DNA of 64,000 nucleotides from Punica granatum (taxonomy: Eukaryota > Streptophyta > Magnoliopsida > Myrtales > Lythraceae), in the NCBI RefSeq assembly GCF_007655135.1, contig NC_045131.1:13190001-13254000 (forward strand), read 5' to 3'. Below, in pieces: positions 33,648-45,778 of this stretch; the first letter of the stretch is position 1, and every line of letters starts with the position of its first letter. The notes under the pieces are model-generated. The model saw only the letters and a list, made by a program, of their open reading frames with translations, did not search any database and had not been told where the DNA came from. Made by a program: the position numbers and the translations under genes.

Positions 33648-35158
33648 AATTAAAAAAGAAAAGCTTTTTCGTACCACATAAAAAATAGTCTTTGCCCAAG
33701 ATGATCTACTTTCTAAAATTATTTCGCATTGTAATCTTTCCAGGAATTATTTCCCACAATAATCTTATACAATCTTTCATTTATTTTGAAAGTCCCTAAA
33801 ACTTTTTCCTTGTTTTATTTTAGGTCACTATCGCAAATTTACAAATTGAAAAATTAAAAAACATAAAAAAAAGATTCCGAATCAATTCAAGGGATAAATT
33901 CGAATATTTATCACTTCATGAGAAAGAATTAGTCTAGTAAATTACATGAATATGGTAATTCTCATGTTCATCATCCGGAGCGGTGGTGGTCGATATTGGG
34001 GTGGGTCTAGGGGTGTACAAAGAAGACCAAAAAATCCAACTGAATCACCAAGTCGAGTCGTATCTAATAAAAAAGCCAAACCTCTCAAACTATTGTAGTT
34101 TAATGCAGCTTTAACCAAAAAGCAATTAGATTCTAATGATTTATTGTAGTCAATTCGATTAATCACAAGTCACTATAACCGTACCACTTTAGATAAAATT
34201 AATTTTCTAGAAATACAAAATACTTATCCAACTAAAATAAATAGACTAAATCACGTAAATAACTAAAAAAATTAAAACAATAACAAAATACTAATATCCA
34301 CTAAAATGATTTATTCACTCTTTGACTCATTATAATGAGTCCAATTGAGCCGAACCCAGTATTTTTATCTAAGTTTTAGTACATCTTTTAGAAAAGTTCG
34401 GTTAATAGAACAAAAAAATTGATTGATATTTGATTTGATTTTTCCTCATAAAGTGGTTACGGTTTGACTTGAATCATATAATAGGCCAAAAAATTTAACC
34501 GACGCTGGCGGGAGGTGGGGAGTCACAGGGTTAGGCATACCGTGATTCAGTTCAGAATCAAGCGAAAACAAAAAAATGCTTCAATTAATTCTAAAAAATT
34601 AATTTTAACTAAAGACATGCAGTTACAATGAACCGCAATTAATCAAACAAAACACAATAAATGAATAAATCATTAAAATCTAATTGTTTCTTGTTTGAAA
34701 GCTGCATTGAATTAAAATTGTTTGAGAGGTTCAGCTTTTTATTTATTACGATTTGGCTCGATGATTCAGTTAGATTTTTTTGTTTTCTTTCACACCCCTA
34801 GTCCCACCCAATTATCAACCACCGCCGCTCCCAATGATGAAGATGAGAATTGCCATATTCATGTAATTTATTGGACTGATTCTTTCTCATGAATTGATAA
34901 AGATTCAAATTTATCCCCCCAACCGGCTCAAATTCATTTTTCTATGTTTGTTTAACGTTCCAATTTGTAAATTTGCGACAGGGACCTAAGAAAAAACAAA
35001 GAAAGAGTTTTAGGGACTTTAAAAATAAATGAAAGATTGTATGAGATTATTGTGGGAAATAATTTCCGAGGAAAATTATTATGGAAAATAGTTTCAAAAA
35101 TCAAGATAATTTTTGGCAAAGACTCAAAAAAAAAAAGGAAAGCTTTTTTAATTGAATC
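33648..35158. mobile_element. 1.5-kb long inverted repeat element
   Basis: The left arm (about 33,648-34,175) and right arm (about 34,630-35,158) are imperfect reverse complements over roughly 520 bp. Examples are aattaaaaaagaaaagcttt against aaaggaaagcttttttaatt at the outer ends, and aaattacatgaatatgg against ccatattcatgtaattt at the centre of the arms. The loop is about 450 bp. No coding frame is shared. It is a foldback-type or long-TIR DNA element and could fold into a long hairpin if transcribed. Target duplication not settled. Confidence 0.8.
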
Positions 35159-36155
35159 CTATTATTAAATGACACGTGGTTAAAAGAATTTTTTTTTTTA
35201 CTTTGACTTGCCGTTAATTTCTCCCTTGATAGTATTCATTTTTACCGTGGGTGGGCCACCCACTGAGAGTCTTTTATTAAAATTCTCCTTTTGCTCATAA
35301 AAGGTAGATATTCAAGTGCATTTCTTCTTTTGAGAATCAAATTAGGATGAAGAAATACTTCAACAAAAGTATACATGCACATCGATATTAGAAAGTAATT
35401 TGCCAAATATAATAAAGTGCTTTAATATTATGGGGAGAAGAAATGGACACTGAGAAATTCAAATCCATCCGCAACAGCTCAAATGTCGATCCAACTAAAT
35501 AATTAATACCACATAATAACTGGCTCATCTTAAGTAATTTATTAAATAACTAATACCGTATCATAATACGTAATAACTATTCGATCTCTGTATACAATAA
35601 TCTACTTAGTTGCATAACATATGCATCTAACGTACTCAATATGACAAAGGAACCATACAAATTTATGACCAAATAACTTCAAGTATCTGATCGACTTCTA
35701 TGTCCATGTTCAAAGAGAAAAAATCACAACAATATATATGTAGCAAATATACAAGGATTAGTCCAAATAAAAGATGTCTCTTTCTATTTCTTTATTTTTC
35801 TTCTATTTTTTTCAGTTTTCTGAAATAATTACTAAAAAAGCATTCAAAATATTTCGTTGCAATATTCTTAACATAATGGTTAGTCAACAAGGTCAACGAG
35901 GTGTCTTTTTTATGTAAGAGTAGAGTTGAGTGTAATTTAAATAAATCTCAATGGAGGTCACTGGGCCACCCCATTGAGGTCTCTGGCGACCACTGAGTCG
36001 GGTGGCTCCGGTGTGGCCCGACGACAGGCCTCCACCATTCACCACCCTCTCTTTGCATTTCGATTTAAGGTTTTCCCTTTTCTTTCATTTTTTTAAATTT
36101 TCCAAAATAATTTTCTAATAAAAACTCTTTCTTTTGACTGAATAGAAGGGTAGAA
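35159..36155. other. Intergenic, nothing recognised
   Basis: AT-rich with no coding signal and no clear repeat ends. Confidence 0.5.
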
Positions 36156-36159
36156 CTAA

Positions 36160-36620
36160 TGTTAACAAACTGTATAACTTTTAGGACGAAGCTGAAAAGA
36201 ATTAGGACGAAAGTGAAAAAGTAACTAAAAGCTGACAAGAAAGTATAAGGTTGTCAACCTAAACAAGGACGACGAGAGAATCACCATGTCTAAACCATGT
36301 GAGAATGAGAGTGATTGTGTAAAGCCATATTGCCGACGTGCTGTAGCACACTTAGAAAACCAATTCCTCAAAACTTGACATAAGCCATACAATTACTTCC
36401 GAAGGCGACAAACCATGCCACAGTTAGTCGGATTAAACCCTAAAGGCATTTGCATATAAACCTCCTCGTCAAAATTGTCATGAAGAAATACATTATTAAT
36501 GTCCAACTGATGCAGATCCTATCCACGAAAAAAAACGTAAACACCGTAGATTGACTAATTTAGCAAACAGCTTCAATGTTTCATGGGAATCCAACCCCGA
36601 ACTCGAAACTCTGTTTCGGT
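36160..36620 (-). mobile_element. Copia-type reverse transcriptase remnant
   Basis: The minus strand near 36,513-36,400 encodes L-H-Q-L-D-I-N-N-V-F-L-H, then E-E-V-Y-M-Q-M-P-L-G-F and C-R-L-R-K, a stop, then L-Y-G-L-C-Q. These are the hallmark blocks of plant Ty1/Copia RT, where an L-Y-G-L-K-Q-type block normally follows. Stops and shifts on both sides mean it is inactive. Neither integrase nor matched LTRs were found, although 37,690-38,050 has an LTR-like look (TATA-rich stretch and a polyadenylation-like region). Confidence 0.75.
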
Positions 36621-38430
36621 ATGACATTGATCTTAAAAGCTTAGGAGTACAGTATCATGCACCTTAGATTTGGCTATCTCTCCAACCACAGGTCTCCGAT
36701 TCCTAAACAAAAAAGTGGCCACTCCTCCTTGTTCATTCGCGCGTCCCCCATGTCTTAGGTGCCAAACCGGATATGGGTCGATACACTATCCCCAGGCACT
36801 CGCAACAAATTTCTTTCCATGATTGTCATTACAGAGGTAAGTTGATCAGACTGCATAGGCTGGATGCAATCAAAAACCAAAGTGAAAATTCTATAGGTTC
36901 GGATTAAGGGTGGCAATTTTCGGCCTGGCACGATAAGGTCATGCTTGGGCAGAGTGTTATAGGGTCGTGCTATGGCCGGCACAAAAAAAGATATCGTGCT
37001 GCGTCTATAGAGTGCGCTCAGTTTTTGCCACATAGGCGCTACATCGTTAAGAGACTCTCCCACAAAAATGAGAGACTCGGAACTCTAATGATCGGTCTCT
37101 AATCAGGTCTCTTGTGATCACACAATTAAAAAAGAAAAAAAGAAAAGCAAAAGGGGAAGCAGCTCCACGTGGGACCTGTGGCTGCCACGCGACAGTCCCT
37201 GAGTGGTCCCTCTGCTTGGAGACTGCTCCAGCAATGAGTGACGTGTGCATGCGCCTCCCCGTACGCCAGATGGTGTCGAGAGACGTGCGCGGTCTCTGTT
37301 GGAGAAGGTCTAACCCTAACACCTAACCTCATACTCACGATCACTCATAGGCCCAGAAGCCTCTCTGACTCTCTCACTCTGTCTAGCAAAAATAACTCTT
37401 TCTCACTCTCAGCCAATGCTCGAGCTTTGCTGCTGGCTGCCGACTGCCACTGTCGCACCTTTGCCTCCCCTCTCCGCCTTCAATCGAGCCATCGAGACAT
37501 TGACACACCACCTCTGAACCCCGCTATGGTGCTTCTCTCTATTCAACAGTTAGAATTTGAGTTTGACGAGAAGGATTTTCAGTTCGAATCTACATCGAGA
37601 AGTCCAAGTCCAAAGAAGTATATATTAGATATATCAAAGAATGATTCTCGTAATATTAAAAGGAAAAATGAGATATTTTATTGCTTAAATTAGGAATATT
37701 AGAATTTTAGTTAGATAGTATATTTGATTTAGATAAAAAGATATTTAGGATTAGATGTTACTTTCTATCTTAGTTTGAGAACAGGGTATAAGTTTCTTTA
37801 TACGTTTTGTTTTCAGGAAGATTTAGTAAGAGTCTAGTTGTCAACTTCCTATTTTAGAGTTAAAAGATGCATCTTCACCCTATATATATATATATATGTA
37901 TATGTTATTCCTTCTCATTGTAAGAGCTATCTCTCAATCACCAATTGCTAAATAATACTCAAGAGTTTATTTAAAGCTCTTTGTTTACTGAATATTCTTT
38001 GGGTTTAAACGTGTTTTATTATCTTCGAGTCTAAAGTTGGATTTAAGCTTGAGAATTCTTGATTGTCCACTGCTCGTCTTTACTGCTCCTCCTGGCTAAT
38101 TACTGATGTGCTGTGCTTGGAGCTTCATAAAAGGAAGACATTTGTTCTTCGATATATGTTCAGTCGTTCAGGTACTAATCGTGTTTATCGTGACAGGCTG
38201 GGCGGCCCGATAATATTAGTGGGCCGTACTAGTCCTGGTATTTATGGGCTTGCAAAATTTTGTGCCGGCACGTTAACGTTTTCGTGCTGATGCAGTGCTT
38301 TCCCCTCCTCCAGTCTTCCTCGGCAGATTCGTCTGATTCAAGTAGATTCAAATTCGTACTAACTTTCGATTCTGATTTTAGGGTTCCGGTCTCCACTCCT
38401 CTTACAAATGCAACATTACGATCATTATTG
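36621..38430. other. Intergenic with repeat fragments
   Basis: Near 36,905-37,010 and again near 38,185-38,275 lie tracts of ggcccg/ggcacg character (ggccggcaca; gtgccggcacg), a low-complexity signature of dispersed plant elements. They may be two halves of one element split by a later insertion. The 151-residue open frame at 37,238-37,693 (+) has no recognisable domain and is not accepted as a gene. Confidence 0.4.
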
Positions 38431-38675
38431 TTTCGTTTTTTTCTTTCTTTTAATAATTATATCTCTTATACTTTTTTCTAATCATTTTTATAATCAATTC
38501 TTTAATAATAAATCATCATCTACTTTACATCTATATATACATACATACATATATATATATATATATTCTCATACTTCTATGTTTCAACATTTTAATTATT
38601 TTTTATCGTTTCTTATTCCTCAAAATTAAGTTGAATTGAATTAAAATCTCAACTCAAAAATCAAACACACCGAGT
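38430..38675. mobile_element. MITE-like element related to the 8.98-kb copy
   Basis: It shares the interior words ttttttctaatcattttta and ctttaataataaat with the element at 8,976-9,345 and ends in ctcaaaaatcaaacacaccg, similar to that element's right end. It contains a (TA)n run at about 38,536-38,564. Confidence 0.5.
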
Positions 38676-39202
38676 CATTCCAGGTAACCATTCCTCTACT
38701 CCTAGGCAACTCTTAGTTAAAGCGTGATTCAATTTCCTATTCAACTTAACGCATTTAGGTATCCGTTCATTACTAAATCATTTATCCCCTGTCCATAACA
38801 CTCTCAAGCCTCCTGGAAGAAGGTGAAGTAAACATCTCTGTTCTAATTCCACGCAATCGAGATTATAAATTTTTTTGGAAAAAGGTGGCTGTTTCCGGTT
38901 ACCTTGATTGATTCGTCCACTTCGAATTTCCCGCTGTGTTTGCTGCACCTGTTAACCCCATATGCCCCTCAAACAGTGTGCATGTGTAAGAATGAAATGT
39001 AGCTGATATAAAGCAGGATTCTGTTGCAAAGTTGCTTCTTCATTTTTCTGGTACTGCTTTTGAATCGGCTCTCTGCCCTTTGGATTCAATTTCAATCTCC
39101 TATGATCCAGAAGATTCATTGTAGGAGATTCATCGTTGGAGATTCAACATTATAGAATCTGTAGCCTCTCTCTCCAGGTACCCATTTGCTCAGCAGTTTT
39201 TC

Positions 39203-40325
39203 AGTAAATTATGTTCCTGTGTTTTGTATGAGTTTTACCTGCTGCTGCAATAGCTCGGTGTTGCTGATACCTGATAAGAATTGGGTAAGATAAATGACCA
39301 TCTGATCAAACGTTGTGATGGTTGAAACCTGCAAAAGGCTATGCAACTCATTTGATTCTACTGTAATTCTCTAATTTTAAAAAATATTATATATATATAT
39401 AAATATATATAATTTGATGTATTTCTTCCAAACTACAGTTTCTGCAATTGGATTCTCCAACATCCGAATATACGGGAAAAGAAATTCCCAGGAAAAATTT
39501 AGTTACGCTACATAATCGACATTAGTGGAAATTCCTTGGATGTTAGAGTTACTGTTACAAAGGATTTGGGAAGAAGATCTAACAAAGCACAGCACATATC
39601 AAAATAAAAAATGATGATCAACTAAGGCTTGACTTAGTTGAAACTTGAAATTGTCAATGTTGTCAACGCTCTTGGCCCTATTGGAATTGAGTACAGGACC
39701 CTGCTTTATCAGTATTCTTTTCAGCATGCTTTTGGGGTTTACGCGATTAGTAATTTTTTTTTTTTTATGTTTGAATTACGTATGTAAATTATGTCCTTGT
39801 GTTTAGTATGAGTTTAACTGGCTGCCGCATTAGGTCTGTGTTACTAATACGTGATAAGAAACGGGTAAGATAAATGACCGTCTGATCAAATGTTGTGATG
39901 ATTGAAACCTGCAAATGGCTATTCAACTCATTTGATTCTACTTTAATTCTCTGATTCTTTTTTTTTAAATAGAAAATTTGAGGTAATTCTTCCAAATTAC
40001 AGTTTGTGCAATTGGATCCTCCAACATCAGAATATACGGGAAAAGAAATTCTTGGAAAAATTTAATTAAGGTACAGAAATCGACATTAATGGAAATTCCT
40101 TGGATGTTAGAGTTATTGTTTCATAGGATTTGGATAGAAGAGATAGCAAAGCACACCACAGATGTAAAGTAAAAAGAGGGTCAAGAAAGGCATCCATGAA
40201 TTAGTTGAAACTTGAAATTTTCAATGCTCTCCACCCTCTTGGAATTCAATACATTACATTGCTTTATTAGTATTCTTTTTAGCATGGCTTTGGGGTTTAT
40301 TCGATTATTAAATCTTTTGCAATGT
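39203..40325. repeat. Approximately 560-bp imperfect tandem duplication
   Basis: Unit 1 (39,203-39,760) and unit 2 (39,783-40,325) share many blocks in order, such as taagataaatgaccntctga, gaatatacgggaaaagaaatt (39,466/40,030), ggaaattccttggatgttag and ttggggttta. The offset drifts from 580 to 558 bp because of indels. No coding frame is kept in both, so it is probably duplicated upstream DNA of the cystatin-like gene. Confidence 0.75.
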
Positions 40326-41300
40326 TTGAATTACTTAAGTTCAAAATTTCCCCTGTCCTTAACATATTTTCTATGGAAAGAGCTAACCAGAAATTTCAGA
40401 CTTTCTTCCAAGTACAAAAATTAAGATTGGACTTACGAGTTGAATCAATAAATTCAACAGATTGTCATTCTCGAGTTTAAGATTAATTGGAGAAAATCAC
40501 TGCAGCCTGCTCGAATTCCTAAAAGAAGCCCTCTATTGATCTTCTTCCACTGCTTTATTCCTACTACAGGTAACGATTTAGGGGATCGCTTGATCAGTAA
40601 ATTGCTTATAATGGTCCAATTCATATAAGTTCATATTCCCCCTGTCCATAACATATTCCAAGAATTGTTGATTTAGAAGTGACTAAATGAGACAGTTGTA
40701 ATATTTTCGTAAATTTCATCTTGCCTTGCCATTAACCTGTACAAGAGGGCTGAATGTCGAAAAGTGGATTAATGGGTTCCATGACCACTCAAAATCGAGT
40801 TATACCATTGATCATAGCATGCCAACGTTTGCCTCGAAGCGCTGTAACAACTAACATTAATCCTCGAAACTTAAGTATACCGTGTATTGAGATGCTCCAT
40901 AAACTAACTAAAGTAGCCACCACCGAAAAAATTGGCAATAATCAGAGAATGAGTGAGTGAATGGGTTTAGCTTTAGCCCATTCATGCGTTTTCTTTATGA
41001 TCTTTGTGGTGGTGAGGTCAGATTAGATTAGATTAGGGCACTGCACAAAATCCAAATCATTCTGAATTCTCATCTTATCGTTGTTATGGATTTTTTTTTA
41101 TTGAATAAATGGCTAGACTTTCCTGGATTATAGGTGTGTATTGGTTTCCTCTGAGCCTGCAACTACCGATCCATTGGTCGGATTGTCTGATGATTCTCTG
41201 ATTCTTTCTGTTGTTCATTCTTTTCTAGAGAATCGGTCAATCATATCGATAGATACAGTCATACAGTAATGATGACTTTCATTGCAGGGTTTTATCGGCC

Positions 41301-43910
41301 ATGTCAACCATGTCAGAGGCGGCGGAGGCAGGGCCCTCTCTCCCTCCAGCCAAAAGGTTGCATCTCATGGGGGAGGAAGAATGTGCTGAAGTCGGTGATA
41401 CCCTTCTCGAGAAGAGCCCAACTGAGGAGAAGGAGGACCAGCATATGGAGGACGAGGAGGATGAGGTGCAGCATATGGACGAGGAGGAGATTGATCCTGT
41501 GGACTCTGATGTAAGGGACACGGCACGACCCGACCTTCTACTTTTCTACTCCACCCACTCCCACTGCCCTTGTTTATATCATTTGTATAATCCATTCATA
41601 TTTATTCCTCGTTGCATTTTTTTTTTTTGGGTTTTCATATAGATTGTGTTTTTGATTCCATATCTTCTTATATATTATATCATGTAGGAAGAGTTGATGA
41701 AGGGAGAAGAATTCCGTGAATACATTCGAGTTGTTAAGGAGAGTGAAGTAAGAGAACATGATATCCCATTAAGCTGATCTATGCTCGCTCTTGGATTACC
41801 GATTTGTTTTGGATTTAATTAATAATTTGATCTGTTACTGGATTCTTTCTTTCTCTTACAGGGCTACGATTGTCGACCTTTTAAAGGTTCTTTCTTGAGT
41901 TAAATGCATTTTGCCTCCCAATCTTTAGGCCTAGTGGTAAAGTGCCCCCCGACCTTAAAAATTTTACACTATACCACATGACCTATTTAAAAATAAACAA
42001 AGTGCTCCTACGATTGCCTTTCCGATCAGTTTTCCAGCCAAATCTAAATAAATAATAAAATGAGTAGAAAAAGAAGGAGAACGTCAAAGAGAAAAAGCTG
42101 TGAGTAACAGAAGGAGCGGTCATCGCCTGCTGCCCGACCACCATCACCAAGGGAAAATCATCGGACGCCTCTCATGCCACCAGTGATCTCACACTCCCCC
42201 TTCTCTCCCAAAATTGCACTCTTTATCACCCCCTCACCCCCTCGACATAGATTTACAAGCCCACTAATTTATGAACTCAGGAGTTCAAAAACCAATTGCA
42301 AACAACAATACTGCGGTGCAGATTCATAAGCCATTAACCACCACATGACTGTTCTAGGGTTCCACGATAATTAACATGACGGATTGGTGGAGCAATGACC
42401 GAAATTTCCAAAGGAAAAGAAACATATAAAATCACACTTCTTGGAATTATTGTAATACCCATCAGACAAGATGACGACGACAGTGGAGAAGAAGGACAAC
42501 CAGAAAATGGATTGAAACAAGTAATGTTGGGGGAAACAACAGGGCGAACAACAAAATTTTGCTTATTGGGAGGTTAACAGAGCTATGAATTTTCAGAGCT
42601 CTCTTTCATCCTCCTCAAGAGAGAGATCTAAGGGGAGCAGATAAGTGTCCGAGAACTTGCCCTGGGCTGTGGTGGATGGGCGGCAGCAACCACCATCCCC
42701 TTCTATCCCTCATCTCCCTCTCTCCCTCTCCGATGTCATGGTTTTATTTCTTCTAATTTTTTATTATATATATTTAATTTTTAAAAATTATTTTCTAAAA
42801 TCCGAAACTAATTATTTTTTGGCCGGAAAACTGATCGGAAAGACAATCGGAGGAGCACTTTGTTTATTTTTAAAAAGGTCAGGTGGTGTAGTGCAAAATT
42901 TTTAAGGTCGGGGGGCACTTCGCCACTAGGCCTAAAGATTGGGGGGCAAAATGCATTTTACTCTTCTTTCTTTCACATGATAAAGCCAGATCGTCGACAC
43001 GAACTTTACAAGGATGCAGCCCTCTACGCTCTCAGAGAGTACAACCTAATTAAGGTTCCATTCCACCTGTTCTCTTCCTTATCTGTCGATAGATATCATA
43101 GGTTTGCATGCTTTGCTATTTTTTTCTTTCTTTTCATTTTTTTTCATTAATTTTAATTCCAATTCTAATTCTAATTTATTGAAAGGTAAGTGTATCCTTT
43201 TTAGTCCACTCTAATCATGATGGTGTTTATTCTTTTTCAGAACACGCATCTGGAGTTACATGACATTGAGAGGGTTAACATGCAGGCACTAAACGTTGCG
43301 AGAGCCTTTGTCACCTGTAAAGTGAGGGACATGGGTGATAGCGGCAGTATCAAGACATTTCAGTGTCGTGTCCATTTTAGAGTTCATGGCCTGGCTGTAG
43401 AACAGGCTCGGCTGAAAACTGTTGCTGGCGGTGAGATTGTCAACGACTCCATTGAGGAGGATGAGAAGCCTAAAATGGTATCCATATATGTATTTGTATA
43501 TATACATATATAATGTTGTACTTTGTGTTCCTTGTTGTATGTGTTGCTGATTCCAGATATTGTATTCTAGGCAACACCCTTTGATGTTGACAAGATGGAA
43601 GATCACAATAAGTACATCCAACTGGTCAAAGAGAGTGCAGTAAGAGTAGACGATTTCCACAAACACTCCCTTATCCCATATAACCATTCGTATTTGGAAA
43701 AAAAAAGTTTCGGATTACATTTTGTTTGTGGGTTCCTTTCCTTTCAGGGCTATCATTGTGGATTGTCTAAATATCATGAGGACAACCAAATGTCTGAGCG
43801 TGAGCGCATAAAGTTCGATATATTTGTCTGGGAACCTCTTAAAGGGTACAAGGACAAGCAGGTATTGCTTCTTTAATTCCGGTCATATCCCCACGGTCTG
43901 TGTTTTTTGG

Positions 43911-43964
<54 letters not shown>

Positions 43965-44675
43965 TGTATATATCTTGTTGTATTTTGGGTTTGTGGTATG
44001 TTTCTGATGCCAGCTCTTGTATTCTAGCGATCCTCTGATGATGTCATGACTGAACAAGAATACCTTGAATATCTCCAACGGGTGAAAGAGAGTGAAATAA
44101 GAGAACGTGATCTCCAATGCACTCCCTTATTCCTATACACAACTGATGCTCTTGAATTGAACTTCTTTTACTCTACTTTTTTCTTACAGGGTTATCATTG
44201 CGGACCGTGTAAAGGTTATTTCGATGGCATGATATCGGAAGTCGGCAATCTTCATTACAAAACAATTGAGGATGATGTTCGCTACACTCTCAGTCAATAC
44301 AACGAAAGAGAGGTTCGGGCTGTTCAATTTCTCTCATATTTATATAGCAATAGATAGATATATAAGATTGAGATGCTTTACTATTTAGCAAATAGAAAAA
44401 GAACAAAGACATGCTTTTCTAAGTTTTATTTCTAATTTATTTGCATCCACTTTCGTCCCCCTGATAGAATGTCCTTTATCTTTGTTCAGAAAACACGTCT
44501 AATGTTTGAGGAGATTGAGAAGGCTAACCTGCAGGTAGCAGGCATTGCAAGGTACTTTGTCACCTCCAGAGTGAAGGACATTGATGGTAGTAAGAGGACA
44601 TTTCAGTGTCGTATCCTTATCAAAGCTAATGAGTTGGTCATCGAGCAGTGTCGGCTGATACCTGATGGTCCCTAG
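41301..44675 (+). CDS. Three-repeat cystatin-fold-like protein, exon 3 split by a MULE
   Basis: Eight exons: 41301-41510; 41688-41747; 41862-41896 continued at 42973-43054 (interrupted by a MULE); 43241-43477; 43571-43639; 43748-43861; 44028-44312; 44490-44675. Leaving out the element and one target copy gives 425 codons with no stop. Residues 1-70 form an acidic Glu/Asp-rich head. Three repeats follow, each starting with a helix (V-K-E-S-E or -A) and then G-Y-x-C. Repeats 1 and 3 add a C-terminal exon; repeat 3 has L-Q-V-A-G (378-382) followed by strands, like the Q-x-V-x-G loop of cystatins. Repeat 2 lacks that exon. The layout recalls plant cystatin/monellin-superfamily proteins. Inhibitor activity is inferred only. 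A leader intron ends just before the start codon. Confidence 0.65.
41897..42963. mobile_element. Non-autonomous Mutator-like element (1,067 bp) in exon 3
   Basis: The element is bounded by perfect 9-bp target duplications ttctttctt at 41888-41896 and 42964-42972. Its ends are long inverted repeats (about 165 bp each): gagttaaatgcattttg on the left, caaaatgcattttactc on the right, both followed inward by the caatctttaggcctagtgg block. The 9-bp duplication and long TIRs define Mutator-like elements. The interior has no transposase frame. Removing it restores a 39-codon exon that aligns with the matching exon of repeat 3, so it landed in coding sequence. Confidence 0.9.
43911..43963. repeat. (GT)n microsatellite
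   Basis: About 24 GT units with one interruption, inside the intron between exons 6 and 7 of the cystatin-like gene. Confidence 0.9.
44097..44189 (+). other. Former intron read as coding (93 bp)
   Basis: In the two sister repeats the helix exon ends at a gtaagag donor (41748, 43640). Here the same position reads ataagag (a at 44097). The following 93 bp, up to ttcttacag at 44189, is a multiple of three and has no stop. Retention adds 31 residues (293-323) to repeat 3 without breaking the frame. Splicing from another site cannot be ruled out from sequence alone. Confidence 0.7.
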
Positions 44676-44679
44676 TTCT

Positions 44680-45280
44680 CGTGATAGTCTATTACTGAAC
44701 TGTCTTTGCCTAGCTGCTGTATAAACTAGAAAAGGTACGTCCTGGTCTAGTATGGATGAGGGTAGGTTTAGCTGCGGATAATTAGTATAATGTTTTTAGG
44801 CGGTTAGTTATTTAGCTAATGCCGATTAGTGTTGTGGATTTGTCTAGTAATTATTACAACACTGGTTTGTATTAAGTTTCTTTAATGAATATTAGATATG
44901 TAGCAAGCTGAAGAAAATTATGTCACGAGAATCTCCAGACATTGTTATATTATAGGCCTGCCCCATATTGAATCCAGTAGTATCACATATATTTCATAAA
45001 ATTAATATGCGTTAATTGCTCCTCATTTATATATGTATTATATATACTTATGCAAATTTTATTGTTTGCAAAACAGACATGCCATAAAAACTGGGGAAAT
45101 TGTTCCGCTCTTCTTAAGGGATGACATTTGTAGGATCTAGAAACAATGGTCAAAACACGGCAGTTCCAAATTTTCAAGAGAATGACAAAGCATCGCTATT
45201 ATATACCAAAATATGGGTATCTTTCCAACTCGAATTTTCTAAAAGCAAACCAGTTAGCCACAAATGTTTGTATTATACCT
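44680..45280. other. 3' flank of the cystatin-like gene
   Basis: Non-coding; presumably the 3' UTR and downstream DNA. No element ends recognised. Confidence 0.5.
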
Positions 45281-45282
45281 AG

Positions 45283-45735
45283 GGATGTAACCGAGCCGAG
45301 TTGAGCTCAAGTAAAGGTAAGCTCGACTCGGTTCGTTCTAGAGATGCCGAACTCAAGCTTGAGCTCGAGCACCGTCGAGCTTCAATTAAGCTCGAGCTTA
45401 GGCTCGGCTTGTTCAGGCTCGTTTACTTTAGTTTGAGTGAGCTCATGAACAAGTTCGGTTAAGCTCGGCTCAGAATTTGAACTCTTTGATGAAGATCAAG
45501 GCGTAGCTCGAGGACACTCAAGTATACAATATGGGCTTGGGGGTTGAACTGCTAATAAAAGGACATATATGTAAATTTACATAGAAATTCGAGTAGATTC
45601 GCGAGCTCGACGAGCCGAGTGCCACTGAGCTCGAGTTCGGCTCGCTCAACTAAAAAGCTTGGCTCGAGCTCAACATGATCGAGTCGACTTCGAGTTTTCG
45701 TCGAGTCGATTTCGAGCTACTCGTGAGTAGATCGT
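45283..45735. repeat. gagctcgag-rich dispersed element
   Basis: Repeated, degenerate gagctcgagc, ggctcg and gagccgag words fill this tract. It opens with ctagggatgtaaccgagccg and closes near ttaagcccctactta. Such tracts are common short non-autonomous (hAT-like) elements in plants; the class is inferred from the look of the ends. Confidence 0.5.
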
Positions 45736-45778
45736 CTCACTTAAGCCCCTACTTATATAGTTGCATGCCACCTCAATA

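Noticed and set aside
37238..37693. 151-residue plus-strand open frame
   Set aside because: Composition is Ser/Leu-rich and unlike a known family. It lies between repeat fragments in a GC-richer stretch where several frames are open on both strands.
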